From positions 1-64,000 of the forward strand of contig CAZJWJ010000004.1 of NCBI GenBank assembly GCA_964549495.1: a DNA stretch of 64,000 nt. The letters run 5' to 3'. This document shows positions 33,278 to 42,391 of the stretch, one piece after another. Both the position numbers and the translations under genes were made by a program. The notes beneath the pieces were generated by a model, which was not told the origin of the DNA, searched no databases, and was given only the letters and a program-made list of their open reading frames with translations. How positions within the stretch are numbered: position 1 is the stretch's first letter; every line of letters begins with the position of its first letter. The stretch comes from JACKBJ01 sp964549495. Its GTDB lineage: Bacteria > Chloroflexota > Anaerolineae > Epilineales > Epilineaceae.

Positions 33278-33492
33278 CCTCGGGGCCCGGGGCTATCGCG
33301 ACCGCGTCGGGTGGTGTTGGTCACCGTCACGAAACGGCCTGCCGCTGCGTCTGTCCTCCTGTGGGCGCGCTTCCGGCGCCCGCCGACCGGTCGGTTGACG
33401 ACCGGGCCGACACGCGAGAGTTCCGACATCCCATCGGCAAACGGGCCGGGCTCGGCCCGTCTGCCTCATGGCAGCGCATGGAGACTGCATCG

Positions 33493-34974
33493 ATGAAGGC
33501 CACGTCCTCCCCCCGCTTCCTGCTGCGACCGATCCTGCTCCTGATCCTCGTCTTGCCGCTGTCCCTCGCGGAGACGCCGGCGACCACTCGCGCGCAAGAT
33601 CTGGACCGCTGCGTCATCACCGGGGACAAGACGGCCTCGCCCGCCCGGGTGCGCCTGGGAGAAGAGGTCGAGATCCGGCTCAGTCTGCGACCGGACTGCC
33701 CGCCGGAGAGCTTCCGGACGGTCGACATCGTGCTGGCCATCGACCGCAGCCGCTCGATGGCCGGCAGCAAGTTGGCCGCCGCCAAGAGCGCGGCCAAGGC
33801 CTTCGTGGACGAGACCGATTTGAGCCAGCAGCGCATCGGCGTGGTCAGCTTCGACCGCGAGGGCCACATCGGCACCCAGCTCAGCGATGATGCCGATCGG
33901 ATCAAGTCCGCCATCGATGCCATCCCGCTGGGTCCGGGCACCAACATCGCCATCGCCATCGACACGGCCTGGGACGATGTCCTGGCGCCAAACCTGCGGC
34001 CGGGCGCATTGCCGGTCATCATCCTGATCGGCGATGGCGACCCCAACTACCCCCAGGGCGGCGACCCCGCGGTGGCGGCGGTGCGCAGCTCCAACTTCGC
34101 GCGTCTGGGCGGGGCGGTGATCTACGCCATCGGCCTGGGCTCGGACGTCAAGCCCGAGCTGCTCAAGCAGGTGGCCGGGGGTGAGACCAACTACTTCTTC
34201 TCGCCCGACGAGTCGGAGCTGGAGATCATCTACCGCGCCATCGCCTTGCAGGTGGGCAACTTTGCCGTGCGCGACCTGGTCCTGGACGACGATCTCTCGG
34301 CCGAGGTCGACTACGTGGCCGGCAGCGGCCGGCCCGCGCCCAGCGAGATCCAGGGCAAGCGCCTGACCTGGCGAGCACCTCTGGTACCCTCCTCGGGCAT
34401 CGAGTTCGTCTACCGCGTCAAGCCGCGCCGGACCGGCAGCTTCCCGACCAACGACCGGGCGGTGGCCCGTTTCGTCAACGCCGACAGCGGCCAGGAGGAG
34501 TTCGTCTTCCCGCAGCCCCGGATCACGGTGATCGACCCGCCGCCGGAGCCGGCCGAATGCAGCGGCACCGACTGGTGGACCATCATGATCCACAGCTTCC
34601 CGGATGCCGTCGGCAAGTCCGGCGGCGCGGTGCCCCAAGGCTGCAACAACGCCTTCGACAGCGGTGACTGGATCGACGGCACCCGCTACCCGCTGCCGGA
34701 GCTAGAATACTCGCTTCGCAGCGAGTCCGGCGAGGTGCTCTGGCAGGGCAAGGGCGCCCCGGGGCCTGGCCGCGTCGACCAGCGCATCTACATCCGCACC
34801 TGCCAGCCGCCGCCCTACACGGTCGAGCTTCTGACCGACGGGCTTCGGGGCTACGAGATCTGCGCCAATCTCTCCACCGAGCGCCAGATCACGAGGCGCG
34901 ACTTCCACCCGCTCTCCTTCCGGCGCACGGAGGTCCGATTCGGCTTCCAGCGCGGGGGCGTCGGATTCGAATAG
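33493..34974 (+). CDS. secreted single-VWA protein with distinct C-terminal domain
   Basis: This 493-residue protein starts at ATG 33493 behind GGAGA (8 nt), giving a signal peptide at once (FLLRPILLLILVLPLSLAET). VWA motifs DRSRS, GTNI and GDG are present, with Gly in place of the usual Thr before the last Asp. The beta-sandwich region ends FPQPRITVIDPPPEP. A C-terminal region of about 150 residues with four cysteines (CSGTDWWTIMIHSF, YIRTCQPPPYTVELL, YEICANL) has no recognised family. It is the only plus-strand gene in the main VWA cluster and faces the four-gene operon with a 19-nt gap. Confidence 0.78.
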   Translation: MKATSSPRFLLRPILLLILVLPLSLAETPATTRAQDLDRCVITGDKTASPARVRLGEEVEIRLSLRPDCPPESFRTVDIVLAIDRSRSMAGSKLAAAKSAAKAFVDETDLSQQRIGVVSFDREGHIGTQLSDDADRIKSAIDAIPLGPGTNIAIAIDTAWDDVLAPNLRPGALPVIILIGDGDPNYPQGGDPAVAAVRSSNFARLGGAVIYAIGLGSDVKPELLKQVAGGETNYFFSPDESELEIIYRAIALQVGNFAVRDLVLDDDLSAEVDYVAGSGRPAPSEIQGKRLTWRAPLVPSSGIEFVYRVKPRRTGSFPTNDRAVARFVNADSGQEEFVFPQPRITVIDPPPEPAECSGTDWWTIMIHSFPDAVGKSGGAVPQGCNNAFDSGDWIDGTRYPLPELEYSLRSESGEVLWQGKGAPGPGRVDQRIYIRTCQPPPYTVELLTDGLRGYEICANLSTERQITRRDFHPLSFRRTEVRFGFQRGGVGFE

Positions 34975-34993
34975 CCCTTCGGTTCCGACCGCA

Positions 34994-36106
34994 TCACGGG
35001 CGTGGGCCGAGGACCGAGATCCAGGGCCGCGCTGCGTCCTCGCTGCCTCGTCGACCGAGTGCGTCCACGAAATCGGCGCGGATGGAATCGAGCGCTGACT
35101 GAAAGCCTGGCTGCTTCGATCGCAGTTCGAACTCCAGCTGGATCGGGGCGAGCGGCGCGTCCATGTCCAGGGTGACACGCCCCTCGTTGTTGTAGCGTGC
35201 CGACGCCGGGCGGAGGCTCTGCCGGAGGAGGTCGAAGCGCATGGCGTCGAAGTAGAGCGTGAGTTCCAATCGCTTCAGACCTTCGGTGTCCAGCGCCACG
35301 GTGAGTCGCTGAAAGGCCGAGTCGAGCGACTGCGGATCCGCCGCTTCGATGACGTGACCCGGGGACGAGGCGACCCGGCGCATACAGACCAGATCGCAGC
35401 CGGCCCCGAGGCAGATGCCACGGATCGTGACATGTTCCGACTTCGGCAACTCAGCCGCGGTCACGACGGGCTGGCACCCATCCGTGTTCACACCGTCCGT
35501 GACCAGCAACAAGGACTCCCGAATCCTTTGGCCGGGAAGATCTTCTCGTCCCTGCTTCAAGGTCTTCCGCGCCTCTCTCAACCCGTCATCGATGGCCGTG
35601 CCACCGCTCGCGCCGAGCTGCCGGATGCATTCCTCGAGCCGCTCGGGCTCCGCGACGAGCGGGCAGAGCCGTCGGGCCGTGCCCCCGAAGGACACGACGC
35701 CAACACGGATATTCGGATGGGCCGCGAGGTCGAGCGACGCGATGAAGTTCAGGGCGGCCTTCTCGAGCTCGCGATTGGGCAGGCCCTGCATCGAGCCCGA
35801 GGCGTCCAGCACCAAGACGATGTGATGCGCGATCTCGGGCCCCGCGCAGACGGGGTCGGCGGTAATCCGCAGGCGCGTCGTCTCGCCCGTCAAGAGCAGG
35901 TTGGGCGAGGCCTGCGCGACCAGGTTCAGCAGGCAGGGACTGGCTGCCTGGCTGCCGGGGCCTCGAGTCGAAGGGGCAGCCGAGATCGGCATGCCAGCGG
36001 GAGGTCCAGGCAGCTCGAACCAAGCCTGGCCCGCCAACACGAGGCCGATGGCAAGCCCGAAGGCGGTGCCGATGCCGAGAATGCGGAAGCGGTGGGCTGA
36101 CATCAT
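34994..36106 (-). CDS. secreted single-VWA protein, divergent fourth paralogue
   Basis: This 370-residue last gene of the four-gene operon has a signal peptide (about 8-27). Its VWA has intact MIDAS motifs DASGS, GGTAI and VTDGVN, and the shared Cys patch appears as CLGAGCDLVCM. Its C-terminal half (RLELTLYFDAMRF... to WISVLGPRP) differs most from the other three paralogues, lacking the 'NMEYVPNSA' strand. ATG 36103 is an alternative start. Confidence 0.78.
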   Translation of the reverse strand: MMSAHRFRILGIGTAFGLAIGLVLAGQAWFELPGPPAGMPISAAPSTRGPGSQAASPCLLNLVAQASPNLLLTGETTRLRITADPVCAGPEIAHHIVLVLDASGSMQGLPNRELEKAALNFIASLDLAAHPNIRVGVVSFGGTARRLCPLVAEPERLEECIRQLGASGGTAIDDGLREARKTLKQGREDLPGQRIRESLLLVTDGVNTDGCQPVVTAAELPKSEHVTIRGICLGAGCDLVCMRRVASSPGHVIEAADPQSLDSAFQRLTVALDTEGLKRLELTLYFDAMRFDLLRQSLRPASARYNNEGRVTLDMDAPLAPIQLEFELRSKQPGFQSALDSIRADFVDALGRRGSEDAARPWISVLGPRP

Positions 36107-36134
36107 GCTCGCACTCCGAGGGATTCGATGAGGC

Positions 36135-37241
36135 TCAAGGCCGCGGCTGGACGACCGGGCCGAAGACGTGGACCCAGGGTGCTACGCCGCTGGCGCTTCC
36201 GCTTCGGTTCTGCTGATCGCGGCACTCCACGGTGGTCGATAGGGTGACCGGATGCCCACCGGTCTGCAGGGGGCGGACGGACAGCGTGACGGTCATGCCG
36301 TCCGCCGACAGGAAGTCGCGCTGCCACTCGAATCGCTTGCCGTCCGGGCTCACGTCTGCCGGAGGTTGGGCGCTGTCCGGGACGTAGTCCATGGTCGCCG
36401 GCAGCGTCGTCACCAAGACCAGCTGTCGCAGCAGCACCTCGAGCACTTCGTCGCGGATGCGTTCGAGGATCGGATCCAGGTCGAAGGCGCCGGCGGCTTG
36501 GTAGAAGTATCGCGCGCTGGATGCGGCTTCGCGCATACAAGCCGCATCGCAGCCCGCCCCGACACAGATCGTGATGAGAAGAATGCCCTGCGACTTGGCC
36601 GATCGGGCGGCTTGCTGAACGGGGTTGCAGCCCTCGACGTTTGCGCTGCCCGAGATGAGGATCATGATCTCGTGGATGACCTGGCCTGGAGCCAGATTTC
36701 GGCCCTGGCGCAGCACCTTGATGCCTTCCTGGATGCCGCGATCGATGGCCGTGCCGCCGTCGGCGCCCACGCGGCCGATACAACTGGTGACCCGGCCGAC
36801 CTGGTTGGTCAGCTGGCAGAGCGTGCGGGCGTTCGAGTTGAACTCGACCACGCCCACGCGTGTGCTGGGATTGTTGGGAAGGTCGAGCGCGTCCACGAAT
36901 TCGCGCAAGGCACGCTTCGTCTCTTGCGTGGGCTGGCCCGCCATCGAGCCCGAGCCGTCCACCACCATCACGATATGCGTGGGCGTGTCCGAGATCGGGC
37001 AGTTGGCCCGGACCCGAGTCTGCAGCTGGGTGGTTTCTCCCATGAGCATCAAAGGGGGCCAGGCGCGCTGCTGCAGATCGAGCACACAGGGGCTCTGACG
37101 TGGGTTGCCACCCTGCGCGAGGCTAGCGGCCCCAGCGGGCCCGGAGGCATCGAATCCTGGATGCGCCGGGATCCAGAGGCTGGCCAGGATGCCGAGCGCG
37201 ATGGCCAAGCTGGATAGGACTGCGTGTCGGAGACTGCTCAT
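36135..37241 (-). CDS. secreted single-VWA protein with degenerate MIDAS
   Basis: This 368-residue protein starts at ATG 37241 behind GGAGGT (5 nt). A signal peptide is followed by a VWA domain with DGSGS and GGTAI, but the third motif reads ILISGSANVEG, without the usual Asp, so metal binding is likely weakened. The Cys patch CVGAGCDAACM is present. It ends WVHVFGPVVQPRP, exactly where multi-domain relatives begin their Pro/Thr linker. 28-29 nt separate it from both operon neighbours. Confidence 0.8.
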   Translation of the reverse strand: MSSLRHAVLSSLAIALGILASLWIPAHPGFDASGPAGAASLAQGGNPRQSPCVLDLQQRAWPPLMLMGETTQLQTRVRANCPISDTPTHIVMVVDGSGSMAGQPTQETKRALREFVDALDLPNNPSTRVGVVEFNSNARTLCQLTNQVGRVTSCIGRVGADGGTAIDRGIQEGIKVLRQGRNLAPGQVIHEIMILISGSANVEGCNPVQQAARSAKSQGILLITICVGAGCDAACMREAASSARYFYQAAGAFDLDPILERIRDEVLEVLLRQLVLVTTLPATMDYVPDSAQPPADVSPDGKRFEWQRDFLSADGMTVTLSVRPLQTGGHPVTLSTTVECRDQQNRSGSASGVAPWVHVFGPVVQPRP

Positions 37242-37270
37242 CGATACCTCCAGAGCATCATCGATAGCGG

Positions 37271-38383
37271 TTACGGGCGGGGCTGGACGGCGGGGTAGAA
37301 GACGTGGACCCATGGGGGATCCGTCTCGAGGGTGCCGCTGCCACCCATGGCGTCTTGGAACTCGATGACCGTCGAGCGCGCAACTGGATGGCCTCCGACT
37401 TCGAGCGGGCGGACGTGGAAGCTCAAGGAGATTCCCGAGGCGGAAAGCAAGCTCCCCTGCCACTCCAGTATTCGGTGATCCGGCCAATGGCTCGCGGGTG
37501 GCTTGGCGCTATTCGGCACGTACTCCATGTTCTCTGGCAGGAAGGTGGCCACCGTGAACTGACGCAAGGCAATGCCGGTCAAGATCGTGTCGATCCGGTC
37601 GAAGACGCTTGGCAGTCCAAGGCTACTCGGCTCTTCGAAGAAGTGGTCTTGGCTGGATGCGGCTTGCATCATGCAGGCCGCATCGCAGTTGGCCCCGATG
37701 CAGATCGTGATCAACAGGACGCCTTGTCCCTCGACGGTCCGCGCGGCGTCGAGCAGCGAAGGGCAACCAGCGTTGTTCTGTCCATCGGTCAGCACGACCA
37801 TCACTTCTTGCATGGCAGGTCCGCTAGCAGGACTCCGGCCGTGCAGCAAGACCTCCAGTCCCTCGAGCACCCCGCCATCGATGTTGGTCCCACCGCTGGC
37901 TCCGATCCGTCCGATGCAGCTGACGACCTGGCCGAGATTTTTGGACAGCCGGCACAGGGTCCGGGCGCTCGAGTTGAACTCGACGACGCCCACCTCGCGC
38001 ATCGGGTGCTGGGGCAGGTCCAGCGCCTGCACGAAGTCTCGCAGCGCATCCTTCGTCTCCTGGTTTGGCTGCCCGACCATCGAGCCCGAGCCGTCCACGA
38101 CCAGGACGAGGTGGAGCGGCAAATCCTTGGGGCAAGTGGCCCGCGCACGGATCTCGAGCTCGGTCGTCTCGCCTAGCAGCATCAAGCCGGGCCGGGCCCG
38201 CTGTTGCAGATCGACCAGGCAGGGGCTGCCGTTCTGGGATGGGCCGGCGCCGCTCTGCGCCATTCCGGCCGCGTTCGCCTCGCCGGCTCCGGTCGAGAGC
38301 CAGGCCAGTGAGGCCAAGGTCATGGCGATCAGCCCCGAGGTCAGGATGCTGCAGCGTTGCCAGTGGTGATGACAGCGTGTCAT
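37271..38383 (-). CDS. secreted single-VWA protein
   Basis: This 370-residue paralogue has a signal peptide at about 10-40. All MIDAS motifs are intact (DGSGS, GGTNI, LTDGQNN), and the Cys patch is CIGANCDAACM. The beta-sandwich half ends WVHVFYPAVQPRP. AAAGGA lies 10 nt before the ATG. Part of the four-gene tandem operon 39532-34994. Confidence 0.8.
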   Translation of the reverse strand: MTRCHHHWQRCSILTSGLIAMTLASLAWLSTGAGEANAAGMAQSGAGPSQNGSPCLVDLQQRARPGLMLLGETTELEIRARATCPKDLPLHLVLVVDGSGSMVGQPNQETKDALRDFVQALDLPQHPMREVGVVEFNSSARTLCRLSKNLGQVVSCIGRIGASGGTNIDGGVLEGLEVLLHGRSPASGPAMQEVMVVLTDGQNNAGCPSLLDAARTVEGQGVLLITICIGANCDAACMMQAASSQDHFFEEPSSLGLPSVFDRIDTILTGIALRQFTVATFLPENMEYVPNSAKPPASHWPDHRILEWQGSLLSASGISLSFHVRPLEVGGHPVARSTVIEFQDAMGGSGTLETDPPWVHVFYPAVQPRP

Positions 38384-38416
38384 TTCATGTTGATCCTTTC
38401 CCGCGCCTCGGAGACA

Positions 38417-39532
38417 TCATGGCGTTGGCCAAACGACGGGTCCGAAGACGTGCACCCAGGCCGGTTGTGCGTCGGCGGTGCCGATGTCATTCGAGAGGTC
38501 GCGGAACTCCAGCTCGGTCGATTCCGTGACGGCTTTGCCGCCGTTGGTGGAGGGTCGGACCTGCAACGTGAAGGTCATGCCACCGGCCGGAATGAAGTTC
38601 TGTTGCCACTCGAACCGGCGCAGGTCTGGCGATTCGTCCGCCTGTGGGTCCGCGCTGTTCGGGATGTAGACCATATTCTCCGGCAGGGTGGTCACGACCA
38701 CGAGCTGCCGCAAGACGAAGCCGAGGAGCTCGTCGCGAACGCGCTCGAGGACCTGGATGAGGCCACTAGCACTCTGCACCTGGTAGAAGAAGCGCGGGCT
38801 CGTGGCGACCGGGCGAAGGCAAGGCGCGTCGCAGTCTGTGCCCACGCAGACTGACACGACCAGAACACCTTGCGCTTTGGCTGAGCGTGCAGCCTGCAGC
38901 ACCGGGTCACATCCCCCGTCGTTGGCTCCGCTTGCAAAGACGATCATCGACTCCTGGATGACGTGGCCTTGGCCCAGGTTGCGGCCCTGCCGAAACACCT
39001 TCACGCCTTCATGGATTCCGAGGTCGATCCGGTGTTCCCCCTCGGCCCCGATTCGGGTGATGCAGTGGCTGATTTCGGCCTCGTCATTGGTAAGCCGGCA
39101 GAGCGTTCGGGCGACGGTGTTGTACACGACCACGCCGACGCGCCGCTCGGGATGGTTGGCCAGGTCGAGACTCGCGACGAAGTGTCTGAGCGCAGCATCC
39201 CGTTGTCCTGCCGGCTGGCCGGCCATCGTGCCGGAGCCGTCCACCACCAACACGAAGTGGCGCGGAGGTTCAGCTTGCGCGCAGTTGGGCTCGACCCGAA
39301 TCCGCAGCTCGGTCGTCTCGCCGCTCAGGATGACCGGAGGCCATGCCTGCTGCTCGACATCGAGGGTACACGAGCTCGGGACCTGGTTGACGCGCAGCGC
39401 CAGTCCGCCTGCCCTTGCCTCGGAGGGGGCGAGCCCGAAGATCCCGATACCGCTCGACATCAAGATGGCGAGAGCGAGACACGGGACCGTGAAACTTCTC
39501 GTGTTCATACATCGCTGCACTGCGAGTCTCAT
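38417..39532 (-). CDS. secreted single-VWA protein, most degenerate MIDAS
   Basis: This 371-residue first gene of the tandem operon starts at ATG 39532 behind GAGGAG (6 nt). The first MIDAS motif is DGSGT. The second reads EGEHRID where paralogues have GGTAID, and the third reads VFASGAND where they have LTDGQNN, so two of three metal-binding positions are lost. The Cys patch CVGTDCDAPCL is kept. It ends WVHVFGPVVWPTP. Possibly a structural or decoy partner of the intact paralogues. Confidence 0.8.
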   Translation of the reverse strand: MRLAVQRCMNTRSFTVPCLALAILMSSGIGIFGLAPSEARAGGLALRVNQVPSSCTLDVEQQAWPPVILSGETTELRIRVEPNCAQAEPPRHFVLVVDGSGTMAGQPAGQRDAALRHFVASLDLANHPERRVGVVVYNTVARTLCRLTNDEAEISHCITRIGAEGEHRIDLGIHEGVKVFRQGRNLGQGHVIQESMIVFASGANDGGCDPVLQAARSAKAQGVLVVSVCVGTDCDAPCLRPVATSPRFFYQVQSASGLIQVLERVRDELLGFVLRQLVVVTTLPENMVYIPNSADPQADESPDLRRFEWQQNFIPAGGMTFTLQVRPSTNGGKAVTESTELEFRDLSNDIGTADAQPAWVHVFGPVVWPTP

Positions 39533-39667
39533 GGCGTTCTCCTCGTTCAGTCTGACGTGTCTGACTAAACACGCGAGCGCCATGAAATTGGACATGCAGT
39601 TCTCGAATCGAATCGACAGCCCTCGACATCCGTTCGACGGCGGGAACCGGGTTGTTCCGGCCCGAGC

Positions 39668-41515
39668 CTACTCCTCGCCCAACTTGAGCACTGCCATGAA
39701 GGCTTCCTGGGGGATCTCGATCGAGCCCAGGCGCTTCATGCGCTTCTTGCCTTCCTTCTGCTTCTCCAGCAGCTTGCGCTTGCGGGTGATGTCGCCGCCG
39801 TAGCACTTGGAGAGCACGTCCTTGCGCAGCGACTGCACCGTCGAGCGGGCGATGACCTTGTTGCCGATGGCCGCCTGGATCGGCACCTTGAACATCTGTC
39901 GCGGGATGACTTCCTTGAGCTTGCGGGTCAGCGCCTGGCCCACGTGGTAGGCCTTTTCGCTGTGCACGATCAAGCTGAGGGCGTCCACGGCTTCCTCGTT
40001 GATCAAGACGTCCAGCTTGACCAAATCGCCGGCCCGGTAGTCGTTGAAGCTGTAGTCCATCGAGGCATAGCCGCGGGTGCGGCTCTTGAGCTGATCGTAG
40101 AACTCGGTGATCAATTCCGAGAGCGGGATGTCGTACTCCAGCATCACCCGGCCCTCGCTGGCGTACTCCATCTTGTCGAAGACGCCGCGGCGATTGGTGA
40201 CCAGGTCCATGATCGGCCCGATGTAGTCGTCCGGCGCCCAGATCGTCAAGTCCATCCAGGGCTCGCGGATCTCCTCGATGGTCGAGGGATCGGGCAGATG
40301 GGCCGGATTGTCGACCCGGACCTCCTCGCCCTTCTTGAGCAGCACGCGGTAGATCACCGAGGGCGCAGTGGCCAAGAGGTCGATGTCGTACTCGCGCTCC
40401 AGGCGCTCCTGGATGATCTCCATGTGGAAGAGGCCCAGGAAGCCGCAGCGGAAGCCCAGGCCCAGGGCCACCGAGCTCTCCGGCTCGATGACCAGGGCCG
40501 CGTCGTTGAGCCGCAGCTTGTCCAGGGCGTCGCGCAGGTCCATGTAGTCGTCGCCGCTGGTGGGATAGAGGCCGGCGAAGACCATCGGCTTGGCCGGCTG
40601 GTAGCCCGGCAAGGGCTGGATGGCCGCGCCCTCGACGGTGGTGATCGTATCGCCCACCTGCACGTCGCGCACGCTCTTGAGGCCGGTGGCGATGTAGCCC
40701 ACCTCGCCGGAGGTCAGGCCCTGGGTCGGCACGAGCAGCGGGCTGAAGACGCCCACCTCGATGGGCTCGAAGCGCTTGCCCGATGCCATCAACTTCAGCT
40801 CGCCGGCGCGCCGCGTGCCGGCCCGCCCGTCGAAGACCCGCACGTAGGCCACCACGCCCTTGTAGGCATCGTAATGGCTGTCGAAGACCAGGGCCCGCAA
40901 GGGGGCCTCGGCCTGGCCCTTGGGCGGCGGCACCTCGCGCACCACCGCCTCGAGCACCGCCTCGACGTTGGTGCCTTCCTTGGCCGAGATGCAGATCACC
41001 GCATCCGGATCGCCGCCGAGCAGATCGCAGACCTCCTCGGCCACCTCGTCCGGCCGGGCCGCCGGCAGATCGATCTTGTTGATGACCGGGATGATCTCCA
41101 GGTCGGCGTCGATGGCCAGGTAGAGGTTGGCCAGGGTCTGCGCCTCGACCCCCTGGGTGGCATCGACGATCAGCACCGCGCCCTCGCAGGCCGTCAGGGC
41201 CCGGCTGACCTCGTAGGTGAAGTCGACGTGCCCGGGGGTGTCCAGGAGGTTCAACTCGTATTCCTCGTCGGACCTCGTCCGATAACGCATCCGCACCGCG
41301 CTGGCCTTGATCGTCACCCCGCGCTCGCGCTCGATGTCCATCGAGTCCAGGGCCTGATCGACCATCGAGCGCTCGTCGATGGTCTCGGTGAACTCGAGGA
41401 GACGATCGGCCAGCGTGCTCTTCCCGTGGTCGATGTGAGCGATGATGCAGAAATTGCGGATACGCGATGGATCGGTCCTATTTTCGAGGGTCTGGGCTGC
41501 TCGATGGGTGACGAT
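39668..41515 (-). CDS. lepA: translation elongation factor 4 (LepA), probable ATC start
   Basis: This is a ribosome-bound GTPase, about 615 residues. G-motifs: AHIDHGKST (26-34), DTPGHVDF and NKIDLP. The C-terminus has the LepA-specific CYGGDITRKRKLLEKQKEGKKRMK. The frame holding the first G-motif contains no ATG, GTG or TTG upstream of the P-loop. The first ATG (41365) would drop the P-loop. An ATC at 41515 has GGAGG 5 nt before it (41525-41521) and an extended -10 further up, so ATC initiation, or a single-base sequence error, is proposed. It yields an N-terminus of about 18 residues before IRNFCIIAH. Confidence 0.9.
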   Translation of the reverse strand: MVTHRAAQTLENRTDPSRIRNFCIIAHIDHGKSTLADRLLEFTETIDERSMVDQALDSMDIERERGVTIKASAVRMRYRTRSDEEYELNLLDTPGHVDFTYEVSRALTACEGAVLIVDATQGVEAQTLANLYLAIDADLEIIPVINKIDLPAARPDEVAEEVCDLLGGDPDAVICISAKEGTNVEAVLEAVVREVPPPKGQAEAPLRALVFDSHYDAYKGVVAYVRVFDGRAGTRRAGELKLMASGKRFEPIEVGVFSPLLVPTQGLTSGEVGYIATGLKSVRDVQVGDTITTVEGAAIQPLPGYQPAKPMVFAGLYPTSGDDYMDLRDALDKLRLNDAALVIEPESSVALGLGFRCGFLGLFHMEIIQERLEREYDIDLLATAPSVIYRVLLKKGEEVRVDNPAHLPDPSTIEEIREPWMDLTIWAPDDYIGPIMDLVTNRRGVFDKMEYASEGRVMLEYDIPLSELITEFYDQLKSRTRGYASMDYSFNDYRAGDLVKLDVLINEEAVDALSLIVHSEKAYHVGQALTRKLKEVIPRQMFKVPIQAAIGNKVIARSTVQSLRKDVLSKCYGGDITRKRKLLEKQKEGKKRMKRLGSIEIPQEAFMAVLKLGEE

Positions 41516-41537
41516 CGCGGCCTCCGCGATCCGCGTA

Positions 41538-41546
41538 ATGCTAGCA
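41538..41546 (-). promoter_or_regulatory. extended -10 upstream of lepA
   Basis: TGCTAGCAT on the minus strand fits an extended -10. The predicted start near 41531 leaves room for the GGAGG and the ATC at 41515. Confidence 0.4.
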
Positions 41547-41751
41547 CAGGGCCCCCGGCCGCGAGCGCCGCAGCACCCGGCTTCGACTCCCGGATGAAAC
41601 CCTGGCCCGCGCCGTCCCGTATGCTTACCTTGGCCGCGGATTGCCGGCCCACGGCCGGGCCCGGATCCCAGCGAGCCGTCCGGCCCGGACGACCCGAGAT
41701 CGATCGAGGATGGCCGTCGCCTCCGACGGCAAGGAGCAAGGAAGCCAAACG

Positions 41752-42279
41752 ATGGAAGAGACCCAGAGCCCCGAACCGACCCCCGAGACCCAGTCCGATG
41801 CGCTCCCCGGCGCCAGCACCGCAGAGCCCGGCCCGGATGCCGAGCGCGCAGCCGCCAGCATCGCCTCCGACCTGCGCGAGTTGGGCTTGCGCTTCACCGC
41901 TGCCCTGAAGGCCGCCGCCAACACCCCCGAAGCACGCGAGCTGCGCGGCGAGGTTCGCGAGGGCCTGTCCCAGCTGCGCGACGAGATCGACGGAACGCTC
42001 GAGAACCTGCGCAGCGGTGCCAAGCGTCGCGTCGAGGAGCGCCGGGCGGCTTCGGCCGGCGAGGCCGAGGCCGATGGCGGGCCCGCCGAAGCCCGTGCCG
42101 GCAAGCTGGCCGAGCAGGTGCGCGTCGAGCTGGCCCAGGCCGTGCGCAACCTCAGCGCCGCCCTGGACAAGATGGCCGGATCGGTCGAGGGCGCTGCCGG
42201 AGACCCCGGCGCGTCCGAGACCGACGACGAGCCGGAGATCGTGGTCGAAGAGGTCGGCCAGGATTCCGGCAAGGCCTGA
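41752..42279 (+). CDS. small charged helical protein, unknown function
   Basis: This 175-residue protein matches no family I can name. After an acidic Pro/Glu/Thr-rich N-terminus (1-35) comes a long amphipathic, Glu/Arg/Ala-rich helical region (about 40-150) likely to form coiled coils: LRELGLRFTAALKAAAN, EGLSQLRDEIDGTLENL, VRVELAQAVRNLSAALDKM. A short acidic tail follows. No signal peptide or membrane helix. The start at 41752 follows AGGAAG; an in-frame ATG at 41710 is possible. Divergent from lepA. Confidence 0.65.
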   Translation: MEETQSPEPTPETQSDALPGASTAEPGPDAERAAASIASDLRELGLRFTAALKAAANTPEARELRGEVREGLSQLRDEIDGTLENLRSGAKRRVEERRAASAGEAEADGGPAEARAGKLAEQVRVELAQAVRNLSAALDKMAGSVEGAAGDPGASETDDEPEIVVEEVGQDSGKA

Positions 42280-42312
42280 TCCTCGGCCGCACATCCGCAT
42301 CGTCCGATCTTC

Positions 42313-42335
42313 GGGCCTGGCGCGAAGCCAGGCCC
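42313..42335. terminator. bidirectional stem-loop between convergent genes
   Basis: GGGCCTGGC (42313-42321) pairs with GCCAGGCCC (42327-42335) around GCGAA. It lies in the gap between the helical protein and the metallo-hydrolase. No clear T tract. Confidence 0.5.
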
Positions 42336-42391
42336 GTCGCTCGTCCTTCGGCTCGAGCGCCGGATGATGCAGGTGGTCGATATGCCTGCGT

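Larger units (their letters stand above)
32969..33492. other. divergent regulatory region between two VWA genes
   Basis: No gene seen. It holds a minus-strand promoter (33218-33246), spaced TGTCA repeats (33240-33277), an AT-richer stretch (33200-33275) against the GC-rich background, and a 7-bp hairpin ACGGGCC/GGCCCGT (33441-33460) in the presumed leader of the plus-strand VWA gene. Confidence 0.5.

Noticed and set aside
39668..41365. lepA read from the first ATG at 41365
   Set aside because: This start would remove the GTP-binding motif AHIDHGKST, which is encoded intact and in frame just upstream.
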